Shown here one piece after another: positions 1-6,943 of a stretch of DNA of 11,973 nucleotides. Where the stretch lies: assembly GCA_029335925.2 (NCBI GenBank), contig JARJMX020000022.1, positions 1 to 11,973 of the forward strand, given 5' to 3'. The translations under genes and the position numbers were made by a program. The notes below the pieces were generated by a model. That model did no database searches. It worked only from the letters and a program-made list of their open reading frames with translations, and was not told the origin of the DNA. The DNA comes from Gammaproteobacteria bacterium. Its GTDB lineage: Bacteria > Pseudomonadota > Gammaproteobacteria > Halothiobacillales > Halothiobacillaceae. Position 1 is the first letter of the stretch. Each line of letters begins with the position of its first letter.

Positions 1-42
1 CGGCGGGGCATGGCTTGATTTCCTGGAAATTGGGCAAAGCGA

Positions 43-79
43 GAACCCTCGCCGCATCCATGCGATGCGGCGAGGGTTC
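43..79 (-). terminator. Strong hairpin after soxX, possible terminator
   Basis: A perfect 16-bp inverted repeat (arms 43-58 and 64-79, five-base loop CATGC) lies 34 bases past the soxX stop codon. In the direction of soxX transcription it is followed by only a weak, interrupted T tract (TCGCTTTGCCC, then AATTT), so it is not a textbook intrinsic terminator. It could instead be a transcript-end stabilising structure or a Rho-assisted terminator. Its position suggests that soxX ends the transcript. Bases 1-42 show no gene I can support. Confidence 0.6.
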
Positions 80-112
80 GGCGCGGAAGGCGCGGAAGGA
101 TTGTGTCCGCGC

Positions 113-781
113 TTACTTGGCGTTGACGGGCGGGTTGTTGACGGGCGATTCCGGATCGAGCAGGAAGGCCACTACATCGGCCACTTGCTCCGGAGTGAGC
201 AGATGCTTCGGCCCGCCGTAGCGCGGCATCAATGAGCAGGGGTTGGTAGCCTTGCTGTTGTAGACCTTGTCATAGGTGTACTTCACCATCGCGTCGTTCT
301 TCGGGCGGAGCTTGCCGTAGTTGGTCAGCGGGGGCCCCATGTTGCCGGCCTGCGGGAAATTCGGGTCGATGGCGTGGCAGGCGTAGCAATTCGCGCCGTT
401 GGGGTGCTTGGGGTTATCGGCGTCGGCGAAGCCGGGGTAGCCGATGCGACCGCCGTGGGCCTCTTCCACGACTTTCTGCCCCTTCTTCCAGTCGCCGAAG
501 AGCTTGCCGTCCTTGGGGTAAACGATGCTCTTCTGTTCGCGCGCAAGAATAGCTTTGGTTTGCTCGGCGTTGGGGCGGTTCTTGGTGGCGTTACAGACCT
601 CCAAGGTCTCGTCCAGCAGGCGGTCGAACTCCTTCGGGTCATTGAGATAGAAGCTGCGTTTGGCGGCCTCGAGGAATTCCTTCTCGCTGATTTTGTCGCC
701 CCAGTCCGGGGTGGATTCGGCGTGGGCCGTACCAGCCATAGCCAGCGCAAGGGCAAAGGTCAAGTAGTGTTTCTTGTTCAT
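113..781 (-). CDS. soxX: SoxX, long-form monoheme cytochrome c subunit of SoxAX
   Basis: This is the small subunit of the periplasmic SoxAX cytochrome, which couples thiosulfate oxidatively to the SoxY carrier. The product has 222 residues: a signal peptide (about 1-21, ending AHA), an extension of about 100 residues, then a class I cytochrome c domain. The haem motif CYACH is at 132-136 and the likely axial Met is M185 in NPCSLMPRYGG. The pattern GNMGPPLTNYGKL followed by a C-terminal LLDPESPVN is typical of the longer SoxX variant that partners SoxA with one haem. Cys63 and Cys182 could pair. The start at 781 is preferred over an in-frame ATG at 793 because GGAGA sits six bases before it and overlaps the upstream ATG. 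It lies 31 bases after soxA, so the two are probably cotranscribed. Confidence 0.9.
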   Translation of the reverse strand: MNKKHYLTFALALAMAGTAHAESTPDWGDKISEKEFLEAAKRSFYLNDPKEFDRLLDETLEVCNATKNRPNAEQTKAILAREQKSIVYPKDGKLFGDWKKGQKVVEEAHGGRIGYPGFADADNPKHPNGANCYACHAIDPNFPQAGNMGPPLTNYGKLRPKNDAMVKYTYDKVYNSKATNPCSLMPRYGGPKHLLTPEQVADVVAFLLDPESPVNNPPVNAK

Positions 782-786
782 GCGTA

Positions 787-791
787 TCTCC
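787..791 (-). promoter_or_regulatory. Ribosome binding site that sets the soxX start
   Basis: GGAGA is read on the minus strand, five to nine bases ahead of the ATG at 781-779. It overlaps the alternative ATG at 793, which has no such motif of its own, so the shorter protein is favoured. Confidence 0.7.
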
Positions 792-812
792 ATCCATGCG
801 TGACTTGCTCGA

Positions 813-1649
813 TCAGGCGCGCGGCTTGATGCCGGGAACCTGGATCTTCTCCTCGCTCTGGCTGGCGAAGTTGAGCATGTAGAGGGTGAGGGCGGCGTCG
901 ATCTCCGAGCCGAGCTTCAGCCACGGCAGGCGCATGGCCAGCACGCAGCGCTCGTTGCGCCACCACTGACCGCGCACGTTGGAGTCCTTGAGTACGTACG
1001 CTGGGAAGGCGGTCATCACCTTGCCGGCGGTCTTGATGTCAGTCATGTCCGGCAGGTCGACGCCGCGCAGCTGCTTCCCTTTGGTGTTTGCATGACAGTC
1101 AGCGCACGCGAGGTCCATCGCCCCTTGCCTGCGCCAGAACATCTTCTTGCCGAGCTCCAGGGCGTGCTGTTCCTGGGCGTTGCGCGGCTGGACGGCGAAT
1201 TTCATGCCATTCGACTGCGCGGCGATGTAGGTGGCTATCTTGGTCAAGTCGTCCGGTCGGCTGTCTTCCTCGGCCGCATTGAGGTAGGTCATCTTCACCG
1301 CTTCCTCGGGCTTGATGCCTTGCAGCTTTTCCATGCAGGTGAGAATGCGCCCTTCCAGGGTCTCGACCTTGCGGGTGTCTTGGAAGTAGCGTGGCAGCTG
1401 GGCGTAGGCGCCCTTGAGCACGCCGGGCCCCAGGCCGAAGTCGCATTGCTCCAGGCTGGCTTTTTTGGGGCCGCGCTTTTCGAAAAACAGCTTTTTGCCA
1501 TCATCGATCCAAAATTCGCCGGGGTTGTCACCCGCCAGTGCTTCTCGGTAGGCGGCGAATTTGTCGTCGCTGGCTAAGACCTGGGGTGCGGTGAGCGCAC
1601 CGGCGAGCAGCGAGATGCCAAAGACCAGGCGCTTGGTTGTTGTTTTCAT
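813..1649 (-). CDS. soxA: SoxA, single-haem catalytic subunit of SoxAX
   Basis: This is the catalytic subunit of the SoxAX cytochrome, which starts the periplasmic Sox pathway by joining thiosulfate to the SoxY cysteine. The product has 278 residues with a signal peptide at about 1-26 (ends VLA). The C-terminal domain carries the haem motif CADCH (182-186) followed by GKQLRG. A lone Cys235 in NERCVLAMRLPW is expected to be the distal haem ligand, carrying the persulfide in known SoxA. The N-terminal domain has no CXXCH. Cys69 and Cys105 remain and probably form the disulfide seen in one-haem SoxA proteins. AGGAGG lies six bases before the ATG, an excellent match. The gene starts 20 bases after the hydrolase upstream and is followed closely by soxX. 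No soxYZ or soxB is visible. Confidence 0.93.
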   Translation of the reverse strand: MKTTTKRLVFGISLLAGALTAPQVLASDDKFAAYREALAGDNPGEFWIDDGKKLFFEKRGPKKASLEQCDFGLGPGVLKGAYAQLPRYFQDTRKVETLEGRILTCMEKLQGIKPEEAVKMTYLNAAEEDSRPDDLTKIATYIAAQSNGMKFAVQPRNAQEQHALELGKKMFWRRQGAMDLACADCHANTKGKQLRGVDLPDMTDIKTAGKVMTAFPAYVLKDSNVRGQWWRNERCVLAMRLPWLKLGSEIDAALTLYMLNFASQSEEKIQVPGIKPRA

Positions 1650-1669
1650 GAGGCTCCTCCTAGGGGAAT

Positions 1670-2698
1670 TTAGAAAGCCTTTTGCTCGGCTTCGACGTAG
1701 GCAATGCTGGTGACCTTGCCGATGTTCTCGTTGAAGCCGACCGTATCGTTGGCGTATTTCTTCACATGCGGATCGGCGAGCACCATGGCCTTGGCCGCTT
1801 CGAAGTCCTTGCCGCTTTGCACCGCCTTGAGGGCGTTTTCATAGATCCCGCCGAGCAGTTCACGGTTTTTGACCAGCAGGTTGCGGTCGGGCTTACCGTG
1901 GGCGGGCACCCACAGGCTGCCAGCGGCGTTCTTCTCCAGGGCGTCATAGACCTTGAAGGTACCGGTGAAGGAACCGTCCTCCATGTTGGCGATGCGCTTG
2001 TCCATAGCCACGTCGCCCACGTGCACGGTCTTGTCGCCGACGATCTCGACCATGATGTCCACCGGGGTGTGGGCCTGGCCGTAGTGGTGAACGCGCAAGG
2101 TCACGCCGCCAAAGTTGAGTTCCTGGCCATGCTGGACGGGATGGTCCGGTGGGGTGATGCGGGTGCCCTCGATCATGCCCTCGGTGGCGCCCATCATCTG
2201 CTCCAGCCACTGCGGACCGGTGGCGGTCTTGATCGAGGTGATGCAGTTCGGGTGGGCGTAGATCGGGGCCTCCGGGAAGGCCGCCTTGAAGGCGTCGTTG
2301 CCCAGCCAGTGGTCGCCGTGGAAATGGGTGTTGAAGACAGCGAGCACGGGCTTGTCGGTCATCTTACGGATGGCGCGGATGGCCATTTCGCCGATCTGTA
2401 CCGAGGTGCCGCTGTCGATCACCACCACGCCCTTGGGGGTCATGACGAAGCTGACGTTAGCGAAAAAGCCCTGGTTTTCCTTGTTGGGGAAACCGCCCCG
2501 GGCATAGAGCACGTAGAGGTGCTCGCTCACTTGGACGGGCTTCTGGTCGGGCACGCTAGGGCCGCGTCCGGCGGCCAGGGCCGAGAGCGGGGTTAGGGCG
2601 GGCAGCACGGCGGCACCTGCCGCGAGGCCGAACAGGCGACGCATGAGGTCGCGGCGAATGGCATCCACCAGTTCCTGTTGGCGAAGGTCATTGTTCAT
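1670..2698 (-). CDS. Exported SoxH-like metallo-beta-lactamase-fold hydrolase
   Basis: The product is a zinc hydrolase of the metallo-beta-lactamase superfamily with 342 residues. Metal ligands are visible as NTHFHGDH (H125, H127, D129, H130), H210 in GQAHTPVD, D229 in HVGDV and H267 in PAHG. The N-terminus has twin arginines (R20-R21) before a hydrophobic stretch ending LSALAAG, so export by Tat or Sec is likely. Relatives near sox genes are called SoxH or quinoprotein-relay hydrolases, and their substrate is not well defined. It is the first gene after the sigma-54 promoter at 2985-3000 and lies 20 bases from soxA, so it probably belongs to the sox transcript. The start at 2698 is chosen because GGAGA lies close before it. 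The reading frame stays open to an ATG at 2917, but that extension does not look like a signal peptide. Confidence 0.85.
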   Translation of the reverse strand: MNNDLRQQELVDAIRRDLMRRLFGLAAGAAVLPALTPLSALAAGRGPSVPDQKPVQVSEHLYVLYARGGFPNKENQGFFANVSFVMTPKGVVVIDSGTSVQIGEMAIRAIRKMTDKPVLAVFNTHFHGDHWLGNDAFKAAFPEAPIYAHPNCITSIKTATGPQWLEQMMGATEGMIEGTRITPPDHPVQHGQELNFGGVTLRVHHYGQAHTPVDIMVEIVGDKTVHVGDVAMDKRIANMEDGSFTGTFKVYDALEKNAAGSLWVPAHGKPDRNLLVKNRELLGGIYENALKAVQSGKDFEAAKAMVLADPHVKKYANDTVGFNENIGKVTSIAYVEAEQKAF

Positions 2699-2974
2699 CG
2701 ACAAATCTCCGTGATGCGAAAAAAGTCTGCCGTGCAGGCGGCAGCCGAAGATCCCCGGACGTGCAAGTATCCAGGGTGGAGGAGCACGCCTGGCGAGGTG
2801 CTGTGCGACACATCGCCGGACGTTTTCGCAGGTCAGGACGACCTGATGCGGGGGGCAGGAGCAGATGCCTCCCGCATTTCGTCCGAAGACGCGTCTCCGG
2901 ACGATCGAAAAGGGCATGTCCCTATGCGTTGTTTAACGCCCGGGCTTCATGTCTCAGGCGTCCCTTGGTGGTTG
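2699..2974 (-). other. Long structured 5' leader of the sox transcript
   Basis: No gene with good support lies here. If the -24/-12 promoter at 2985-3000 is used, transcription starts near 2974 and leaves about 276 untranslated bases. The stretch holds a near-perfect 22-bp palindrome at 2881-2902 (core AGACGCGTCT, flanks GTCCG and CGGAC, one mismatched pair). It also holds a 6-bp inverted repeat with a five-base loop at 2829-2845 (CAGGTC and GACCTG). The hydrolase frame is open across most of it, from 2917, but coding is not otherwise supported. I recognise no riboswitch family. Confidence 0.45.
2706..2710 (-). promoter_or_regulatory. Ribosome binding site that sets the hydrolase start
   Basis: GGAGA on the minus strand precedes the ATG at 2698-2696 with about seven bases between. 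It favours this start over the in-frame ATG 73 codons upstream. Confidence 0.65.
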
Positions 2975-2984
2975 GAAGGGAGAT

Positions 2985-3000
2985 AGCAAAAGTCGTGCCC
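2985..3000 (-). promoter_or_regulatory. Sigma-54 (-24/-12) promoter of the sox unit
   Basis: Read on the minus strand the sequence is GGGCACG, four bases (ACTT), then TTGCT. Against the consensus TGGCACG-N4-TTGCW only the first base differs, and the invariant GG and GC are present at exact spacing. The predicted transcription start is near 2974. The promoter lies between a sigma-54 activator gene and the hydrolase-soxA-soxX genes, on the correct strand, and two palindromes sit about 140-160 bp upstream. Confidence 0.87.
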
Positions 3001-3034
3001 GGTATATTCGCTCGGACATAACGATGTGGGTTGG

Positions 3035-3066
3035 TTTTGTATGTTTATGAATATTCTAATTTTTTG
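3035..3066. other. AT-rich tract between activator sites and sox promoter
   Basis: 27 of these 32 bases are A or T, in a neighbourhood that is otherwise GC-rich. It lies between the paired palindromes and the -24/-12 promoter. That is where DNA bending, often by IHF, helps sigma-54 activators loop onto polymerase. I do not see a convincing IHF consensus, so the bending role is inferred from position and composition. Confidence 0.4.
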
Positions 3067-3121
3067 TGGATGTAGCCGCGCCGGGGGAAGGGCTGAAGGG
3101 GCGGTCTGAGCGCGATGTCTC

Positions 3122-3136
3122 ATTGCAAAATGCAAT
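3122..3136. promoter_or_regulatory. Upstream activator site, distal-gene copy 1
   Basis: ATTGCA-AAA-TGCAAT is a perfect 6-bp inverted repeat around AAA. Its centre is about 142 bp upstream of the -12 element at 2986-2987. The core TTGCAAAATGCAA is shared with the second copy 19 bp away. The likely binder is the Fis-type helix-turn-helix protein encoded directly next to it, but that is inference. Confidence 0.7.
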
Positions 3137-3140
3137 GGTA

Positions 3141-3155
3141 CTTGCAAAATGCAAG
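3141..3155. promoter_or_regulatory. Upstream activator site, copy 2
   Basis: CTTGCA-AAA-TGCAAG is a perfect 6-bp inverted repeat with the same core TTGCAAAATGCAA as copy 1. The centres are 19 bp apart, close to two helical turns, which suits cooperative binding on one face of the DNA. It lies 12 bp past the stop codon of the activator gene and about 161 bp upstream of the sox -12 element. Confidence 0.7.
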
Positions 3156-3166
3156 GTGGTGATGGG

Positions 3167-4534
3167 TCAGGTTTCGCGGGTGTTCTTCAGCTTGCGCCAG
3201 AGGGTTGAAGGGTCGATGCCGAGGCGTTCGGCCGCAAGGGTGCGGTTGCCGTTGCAGGCAGCGAGGGTTTTGCGGATCCACGCGCGCTCCACGTCGTGTA
3301 ATGTCGCGGAAGAAGGAAGCTCGATGGTGGTGGATGTGTCTGCGCGGCGCTGCAGTGGGGGGTGAATGATCTCTGCTGGCAGGTCGCAAAGTTCGATGCG
3401 TTCGCCGTGCGCCAGTACCAGCGCCCGCTGGATGATGTTTTCCAGTTCGCGTACGTTGCCGGGCCAGGGGTAGCGCTGCAGGGCCTCGAGCACGCCCGGT
3501 CCGCAGGCATGTACCTCTTTGCCGAGCGCAGGGGCCAGCCGGGTGAGGATGTGGGCGCCCAGCGCGGGAATGTCCTCCACCCGTTCGCGCAGCGGGGGCA
3601 CATCGATGGGAAAGACATTCAGGCGGTAGAACAGGTCTTCCCGGAACGTACCGGCCTCGACCAGCGGCCTGAGGGGCTGGTTGCTGGCCGCAACGAGGCG
3701 CACGTCCACCTCGATGTCGTTCACGCCGCCCACGCGCATGAAGCGTTTTTCCTGGATGAAGTGCAAGAGCCGCACCTGGACCTCGGGGGGCGCGCTGTTG
3801 ATTTCGTCGAGAAAGAGTGTTCCACCATGCGCGGCCTCCAGCAGGCCGATGCGCCTGCTCTGGGCGCCAGTGAAGGCCCCTTTCTCGTGCCCGAACAGTT
3901 CGCTTTCGATCAAGGTTGGGGTGAGGGCGCCGCAGTTGATGGCCCGGAAGGGGCCATCGCTGCGCGGGCTGAGCGCATGCAGGTGACGGGCGAGTACGCC
4001 TTTTCCGGTGCCCGTCTCGCCGATGAGCAGGACGGGCAGGGGGGTGGGCGCAACGCGTTGGAGGAGGGCCATGGTCTGTCTCATGGCCGGGCTGAGGGCA
4101 ACCGGTTCCTTGGGGGAGAGATGCTCGTCGTTGCTGCCTTGAGACAGACGACGGCGATGCAGGGCCTGTTCGGCCGCGCGTGCGAGCACCTGGCGCATCT
4201 CGTCAGGATTGGAGGGTTGCAGGAGCACGTCGTAAACCCCCTGGCGAAAGGCTTCGGCAACCGCAGCCCCCTGATCGCATGGGACCAGGGCGATCGTGAC
4301 CGCCCGGGTCTGGCGTGCGCGCAGAGCTGTACGCATCTCGGGGGGGTATGTGTTTGGCAGGGGGTGCTCAATCAGGAGGATGTCGTCCATGTCCGCCTCA
4401 GGCCATGTCGAGTCCAACATCTTGTCAGGCGCATGGAAACGGGTGACTTCGACGAATTCGGCCAGGATGGGGCGCAGGCTAAGCGCGGTATCATGCCGCG
4501 CCACGAGGCAGGCAGAGAGGGGGGAGCGGGACAT
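3167..4534 (-). CDS. Sigma-54-dependent activator with degenerate receiver domain
   Basis: The product is an NtrC-family transcription activator of 455 residues. Residues 1-125 have the layout of a receiver domain but lack its chemistry. The phosphoryl-Asp position is Glu56 (LLIEHPLP), the conserved Lys is Gln106 (YDVLLQPSNPDEM), and the acidic pair is replaced by VARHD. The AAA+ domain looks complete: Walker A GETGTGKG (172-179), sigma-54 contact loop GAFTGA (219-224), Walker B GGTLFLDE (237-244), and arginine finger region FREDLFYRL (297-305). A Fis-type helix-turn-helix ends the protein (about 411-450, LAAERLGIDPSTLWRKL). No sensor kinase is adjacent. It is followed by two palindromes and the sox sigma-54 promoter, so it probably controls the sox genes. 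The ATG at 4534 has no strong ribosome site, but it matches where the receiver fold begins. Confidence 0.9.
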   Translation of the reverse strand: MSRSPLSACLVARHDTALSLRPILAEFVEVTRFHAPDKMLDSTWPEADMDDILLIEHPLPNTYPPEMRTALRARQTRAVTIALVPCDQGAAVAEAFRQGVYDVLLQPSNPDEMRQVLARAAEQALHRRRLSQGSNDEHLSPKEPVALSPAMRQTMALLQRVAPTPLPVLLIGETGTGKGVLARHLHALSPRSDGPFRAINCGALTPTLIESELFGHEKGAFTGAQSRRIGLLEAAHGGTLFLDEINSAPPEVQVRLLHFIQEKRFMRVGGVNDIEVDVRLVAASNQPLRPLVEAGTFREDLFYRLNVFPIDVPPLRERVEDIPALGAHILTRLAPALGKEVHACGPGVLEALQRYPWPGNVRELENIIQRALVLAHGERIELCDLPAEIIHPPLQRRADTSTTIELPSSATLHDVERAWIRKTLAACNGNRTLAAERLGIDPSTLWRKLKNTRET

Positions 4535-4647
4535 GGATTGGATGATGCTGCAAACTCGATATGTCCGATAGGATATAACGCATGGCACCGCTCGTAGCGC
4601 TGATCGCACCTGCATGTGGATTGATAAGCGTGAGGGCACCCAAGGGA

Positions 4648-4664
4648 TGCACTATTTTGATGCT
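4648..4664 (+). promoter_or_regulatory. NtrC-like binding site upstream of glnA
   Basis: TGCACT-N5-GATGCT matches the NtrC consensus TGCACY-N5-RGTGCA at about 10 of 12 positions. Its centre is about 85 bp before the -12 element of the glnA sigma-54 promoter, a normal enhancer distance. Only one convincing copy is seen, whereas enteric glnA has at least two strong ones. Confidence 0.5.
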
Positions 4665-4726
4665 TGCGCCCCAAGATGGAGCAAGCTCTGGCTTAGGAGG
4701 GGGGGCATGAGTGAGCGTTTGGTGCA

Positions 4727-4742
4727 TGGCACGCTTCATGCT
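4727..4742 (+). promoter_or_regulatory. Sigma-54 (-24/-12) promoter of glnA
   Basis: TGGCACG, four bases (CTTC), then ATGCT. It differs from the consensus TGGCACG-N4-TTGCW at one base and keeps the invariant GG and GC. The predicted start is near 4753, giving a leader of about 68 bases to the glnA ATG. This is the usual nitrogen-controlled type of glnA promoter. Confidence 0.85.
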
Positions 4743-4820
4743 TCAATTGCGAGCAGCGCCCGCAAGGGTAAACTTGATTAGTTTTTTGACTTCTCTCGGC
4801 CACTTTGGAGGCAGATCCTC

Positions 4821-6230
4821 ATGACCCCCGCTGACGTCATCAAGATGATGCAGGAACACGGCGTCAAGTTCGTTGACTTCCGTTTCACCGATACCCGTGG
4901 CAAGCAGCAACACGTGACTTATCCCGCCTCCCGCGTCGACGAGGAAGCCTTCGAGAACGGCGTGATGTTTGACGGTTCGTCCATCGCGGGCTGGAAAGGC
5001 ATCCAGGCCTCCGACATGATTCTCATGCCGGACGCATCCACCGCGCTGATGGACCCATTCTCCGAAGAGCCGACCCTGATCGTGGTTTGCGACATCATCG
5101 AGCCGGATACTATGCAGGGCTACTCGCGTGACCCTCGCTCCATCGCCAAGCGCGCCGAAGCCTACCTCAAAAGCACCGGCATCGCTGATACCGCCTTCTT
5201 CGGCCCGGAAAACGAATTCTTCATCTTTGATGACATCCGCTGGGCTCAGGATATGTCCGGCTGCTTCGTCAAAATCGACTCTGCTGAGGCCGCCTGGAAT
5301 ACCGGCAAGGAGTACCCGGACGGCAATATGGGCCATCGCCCGGGCGTCAAGGGCGGCTATTTCCCTGTCCCGCCGGTCGATCAGCTGCATGACATCCGTC
5401 AGGCCATGTGCCTGGTGCTGGAGGACATGGGCCTGAAGGTTGAGGTGCACCACCACGAAGTGGCCACCGCTGGCCAGTGCGAGATTGGCGTGGGCTTTAA
5501 CACCCTAGTCAAGAAGGCCGACGAGGTGCAGACCCTCAAGTATGTCATCTGGAACGTGGCCCACACCTACGGCAAGACGGTGACCTTCATGCCTAAGCCG
5601 ATCGTGGGCGACAACGGCTCCGGCATGCATGTGCACATTTCCCTGTCCAAGGACGGCAAGAACATCTTCAATGGTGACGGCTACGCCGGCCTGTCCGAGA
5701 CCGCGCTGTACTACATCGGCGGCATCATCAAGCACACCCACGCCTTGAATGCTTTCTGCAACCCGTCCACCAACAGTTACAAGCGCTTGGTGCCGCACTT
5801 CGAGGCCCCGGTGAAGCTGGCCTACTCTGCCCGTAATCGCTCTGCCTCCATTCGCATCCCGTTTGTGTCGAGCCCGAAGGCTCGCCGCATTGAGGTGCGC
5901 TATCCGGACAGCACCGCCAACCCATACCTCGCCTTTGCGGCCCTGCTGATGGCGGGTCTCGATGGCATCAAGAACAAGATCCACCCGGGCGAGGCAGCCA
6001 CCAAGAACCTGTACGACCTGCCGCCCGAGGAGGAGAAGGCCATCCCGGAGGTCGCCTTCTCCTTGGATCAGGCCCTGGAGGCTCTGGACAGAGACCGCGA
6101 GTTCCTTAAGCAGGGTGGCGTGTTCACCGATGATCTGATCGACGCCTATATCGAGCTCAAGCAGGCCGAGGTCCAGCGCGTGCGCATGGTGCCGCACCCG
6201 GTCGAGTTCGACCTGTACTACAGCCTATAA
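4821..6230 (+). CDS. glnA: Glutamine synthetase, type I (adenylylation-regulated)
   Basis: The enzyme makes glutamine from glutamate, ammonia and ATP, the main ammonium assimilation step, as a cytosolic dodecamer. The product has 469 residues, the usual length for this class. Visible signatures are [12 protein letters not shown] (50-61), the metal-site segment FFGPENEFF (126-134), [15 protein letters not shown] (209-223), and NGSGMHVH (265-272). The adenylylation tyrosine Y398 lies in [10 protein letters not shown], so activity is probably tuned by GlnE. The ribosome site GGAGG is nine bases before the ATG. Expression probably depends on the sigma-54 promoter at 4727-4742, and the transcript ends at the terminator at 6252-6284. 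The gene looks fully intact, in contrast to the decayed ntrBC downstream. Confidence 0.98.
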   Translation: MTPADVIKMMQEHGVKFVDFRFTDTRGKQQHVTYPASRVDEEAFENGVMFDGSSIAGWKGIQASDMILMPDASTALMDPFSEEPTLIVVCDIIEPDTMQGYSRDPRSIAKRAEAYLKSTGIADTAFFGPENEFFIFDDIRWAQDMSGCFVKIDSAEAAWNTGKEYPDGNMGHRPGVKGGYFPVPPVDQLHDIRQAMCLVLEDMGLKVEVHHHEVATAGQCEIGVGFNTLVKKADEVQTLKYVIWNVAHTYGKTVTFMPKPIVGDNGSGMHVHISLSKDGKNIFNGDGYAGLSETALYYIGGIIKHTHALNAFCNPSTNSYKRLVPHFEAPVKLAYSARNRSASIRIPFVSSPKARRIEVRYPDSTANPYLAFAALLMAGLDGIKNKIHPGEAATKNLYDLPPEEEKAIPEVAFSLDQALEALDRDREFLKQGGVFTDDLIDAYIELKQAEVQRVRMVPHPVEFDLYYSL

Positions 6231-6251
6231 AGCTCATCCGATAGGCTCATC

Positions 6252-6284
6252 AAGGCCCCGCTCTGCGCGGGGCTTTTTCTTTTC
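6252..6284 (+). terminator. Intrinsic terminator after glnA
   Basis: A 7-bp all-GC stem (GCCCCGC at 6255-6261, GCGGGGC at 6267-6273, loop TCTGC) is followed by TTTTTCTTTT. It starts 22 bases after the glnA stop. This is a textbook Rho-independent terminator and separates glnA from the DUF4124 gene. Confidence 0.93.
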
Positions 6285-6309
6285 TGCGGCATAGCCTAAT
6301 GTAAGGCTT

Positions 6310-6921
6310 ATGCGTATATTCATCTTATTGGCCCTAGCCCTCTCCATCCTCACCACTCAGGCGGCCGAGGTGTACCGCTATATCGATGAGAAGGGCAACA
6401 TTGCGTTTACCGACCAGCCGCGCGCGGGTGCGCAGCGCATAGTGGTCGAGCCTGCTCCGGCGACCAGCGTGGTGGTGCCGGTCCTACCCACCACCCCCCA
6501 GTCCCCGGCCAAGGCGTCCAGCAAGCCAGGGGCTGAAGCCTTCACGGGCTATACGGACCTGCGTATCACCCAGCCATCCCCGGGGGAATCGTTGCTCAAT
6601 ACTGTGGGTGATGTGGATGTAAGCCTCAATCTTCACCCACGCTTGCGCGCCGACTTAGGACACGGCTTGACCGTACTGCTGGACGGCACGCCCGTAGCGC
6701 AAAACACCACCCGGATGAACCTTGTGCTCAATAACGTGGATCGTGGCGACCATGTGCTTGAGGCCTACGTCCAGGATGGAGCGGGGGCCGTGCTGATCCA
6801 GTCCGCTCCCGTACGCTTTACCCTGCAGCGGCCGAGCCTGTTGCAACCGGGACGCCAGGCGCCGGGAGTTCCACTCAATCCTATCCCGCCGCCGGTGCCG
6901 CAGCTTCGCCCTGTACCTTGA
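6310..6921 (+). CDS. DUF4124-domain envelope protein
   Basis: The product has 203 residues and unknown function. A signal peptide (1-18, ending TTQA) is followed by a DUF4124 segment at about 20-60, recognisable by EVYRYIDEKGNIAFTDQP. A Pro/Thr/Ala-rich linker leads to a beta-rich, Ig-like region (about 83-173), and the tail is proline-rich. It is therefore likely periplasmic or surface-located. Proteins of this kind often sit between glnA and ntrB in gammaproteobacteria, which matches the position here. AAGG lies only three bases before the ATG, in the 3' arm of a small AGCCT/AGGCT hairpin (6293-6308), so translation may be weak or structured. Confidence 0.87.
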   Translation: MRIFILLALALSILTTQAAEVYRYIDEKGNIAFTDQPRAGAQRIVVEPAPATSVVVPVLPTTPQSPAKASSKPGAEAFTGYTDLRITQPSPGESLLNTVGDVDVSLNLHPRLRADLGHGLTVLLDGTPVAQNTTRMNLVLNNVDRGDHVLEAYVQDGAGAVLIQSAPVRFTLQRPSLLQPGRQAPGVPLNPIPPPVPQLRPVP

Positions 6922-6943
6922 GCGTGGGGGCAGGGAGAGGCGC

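Larger units (their letters stand above)
4535..4820. other. Divergent control region between activator and glnA
   Basis: This 286-bp gap separates two divergent genes and contains no gene I can support. On the plus strand it carries an NtrC-like site (4648-4664), a sigma-54 promoter (4727-4742) and the glnA ribosome site GGAGG at 4807-4811. An imperfect palindrome around 4559-4576 (ATATGTCC and GGATAT arms) lies just upstream of the activator start and could be an operator for it. I saw no clear promoter for the activator. Confidence 0.6.

Noticed and set aside
18..30. Small palindrome ATTTCCTGGAAAT near the left edge
   Set aside because: It is too short and isolated to assign a role, and no gene context is visible to its left.
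1682..2596. Plus-strand open frame of 304 codons opposite the metallo-beta-lactamase-fold gene
   Set aside because: It is rich in His/Val/Gly from reversed codons, with no domain. The minus-strand gene has every metal ligand.
2699..2917. N-terminal extension of the hydrolase to an ATG at 2917
   Set aside because: The extension is Arg/Cys-rich with no signal-peptide character. A ribosome site and a normal twin-arginine signal occur at the 2698 start.
3012..4580. Shared words TCGGACATA / GGAYATAACG near the sox promoter and the activator start
   Set aside because: The matches are short, in differing context and orientation, and could be chance. I cannot support a shared operator.
3362..4597. 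Plus-strand open frame of 411 codons opposite the sigma-54 activator
   Set aside because: It is the mirror of a gene with complete AAA+ motifs. Its translation shows no recognisable domain, and long antisense frames are common in GC-rich DNA.
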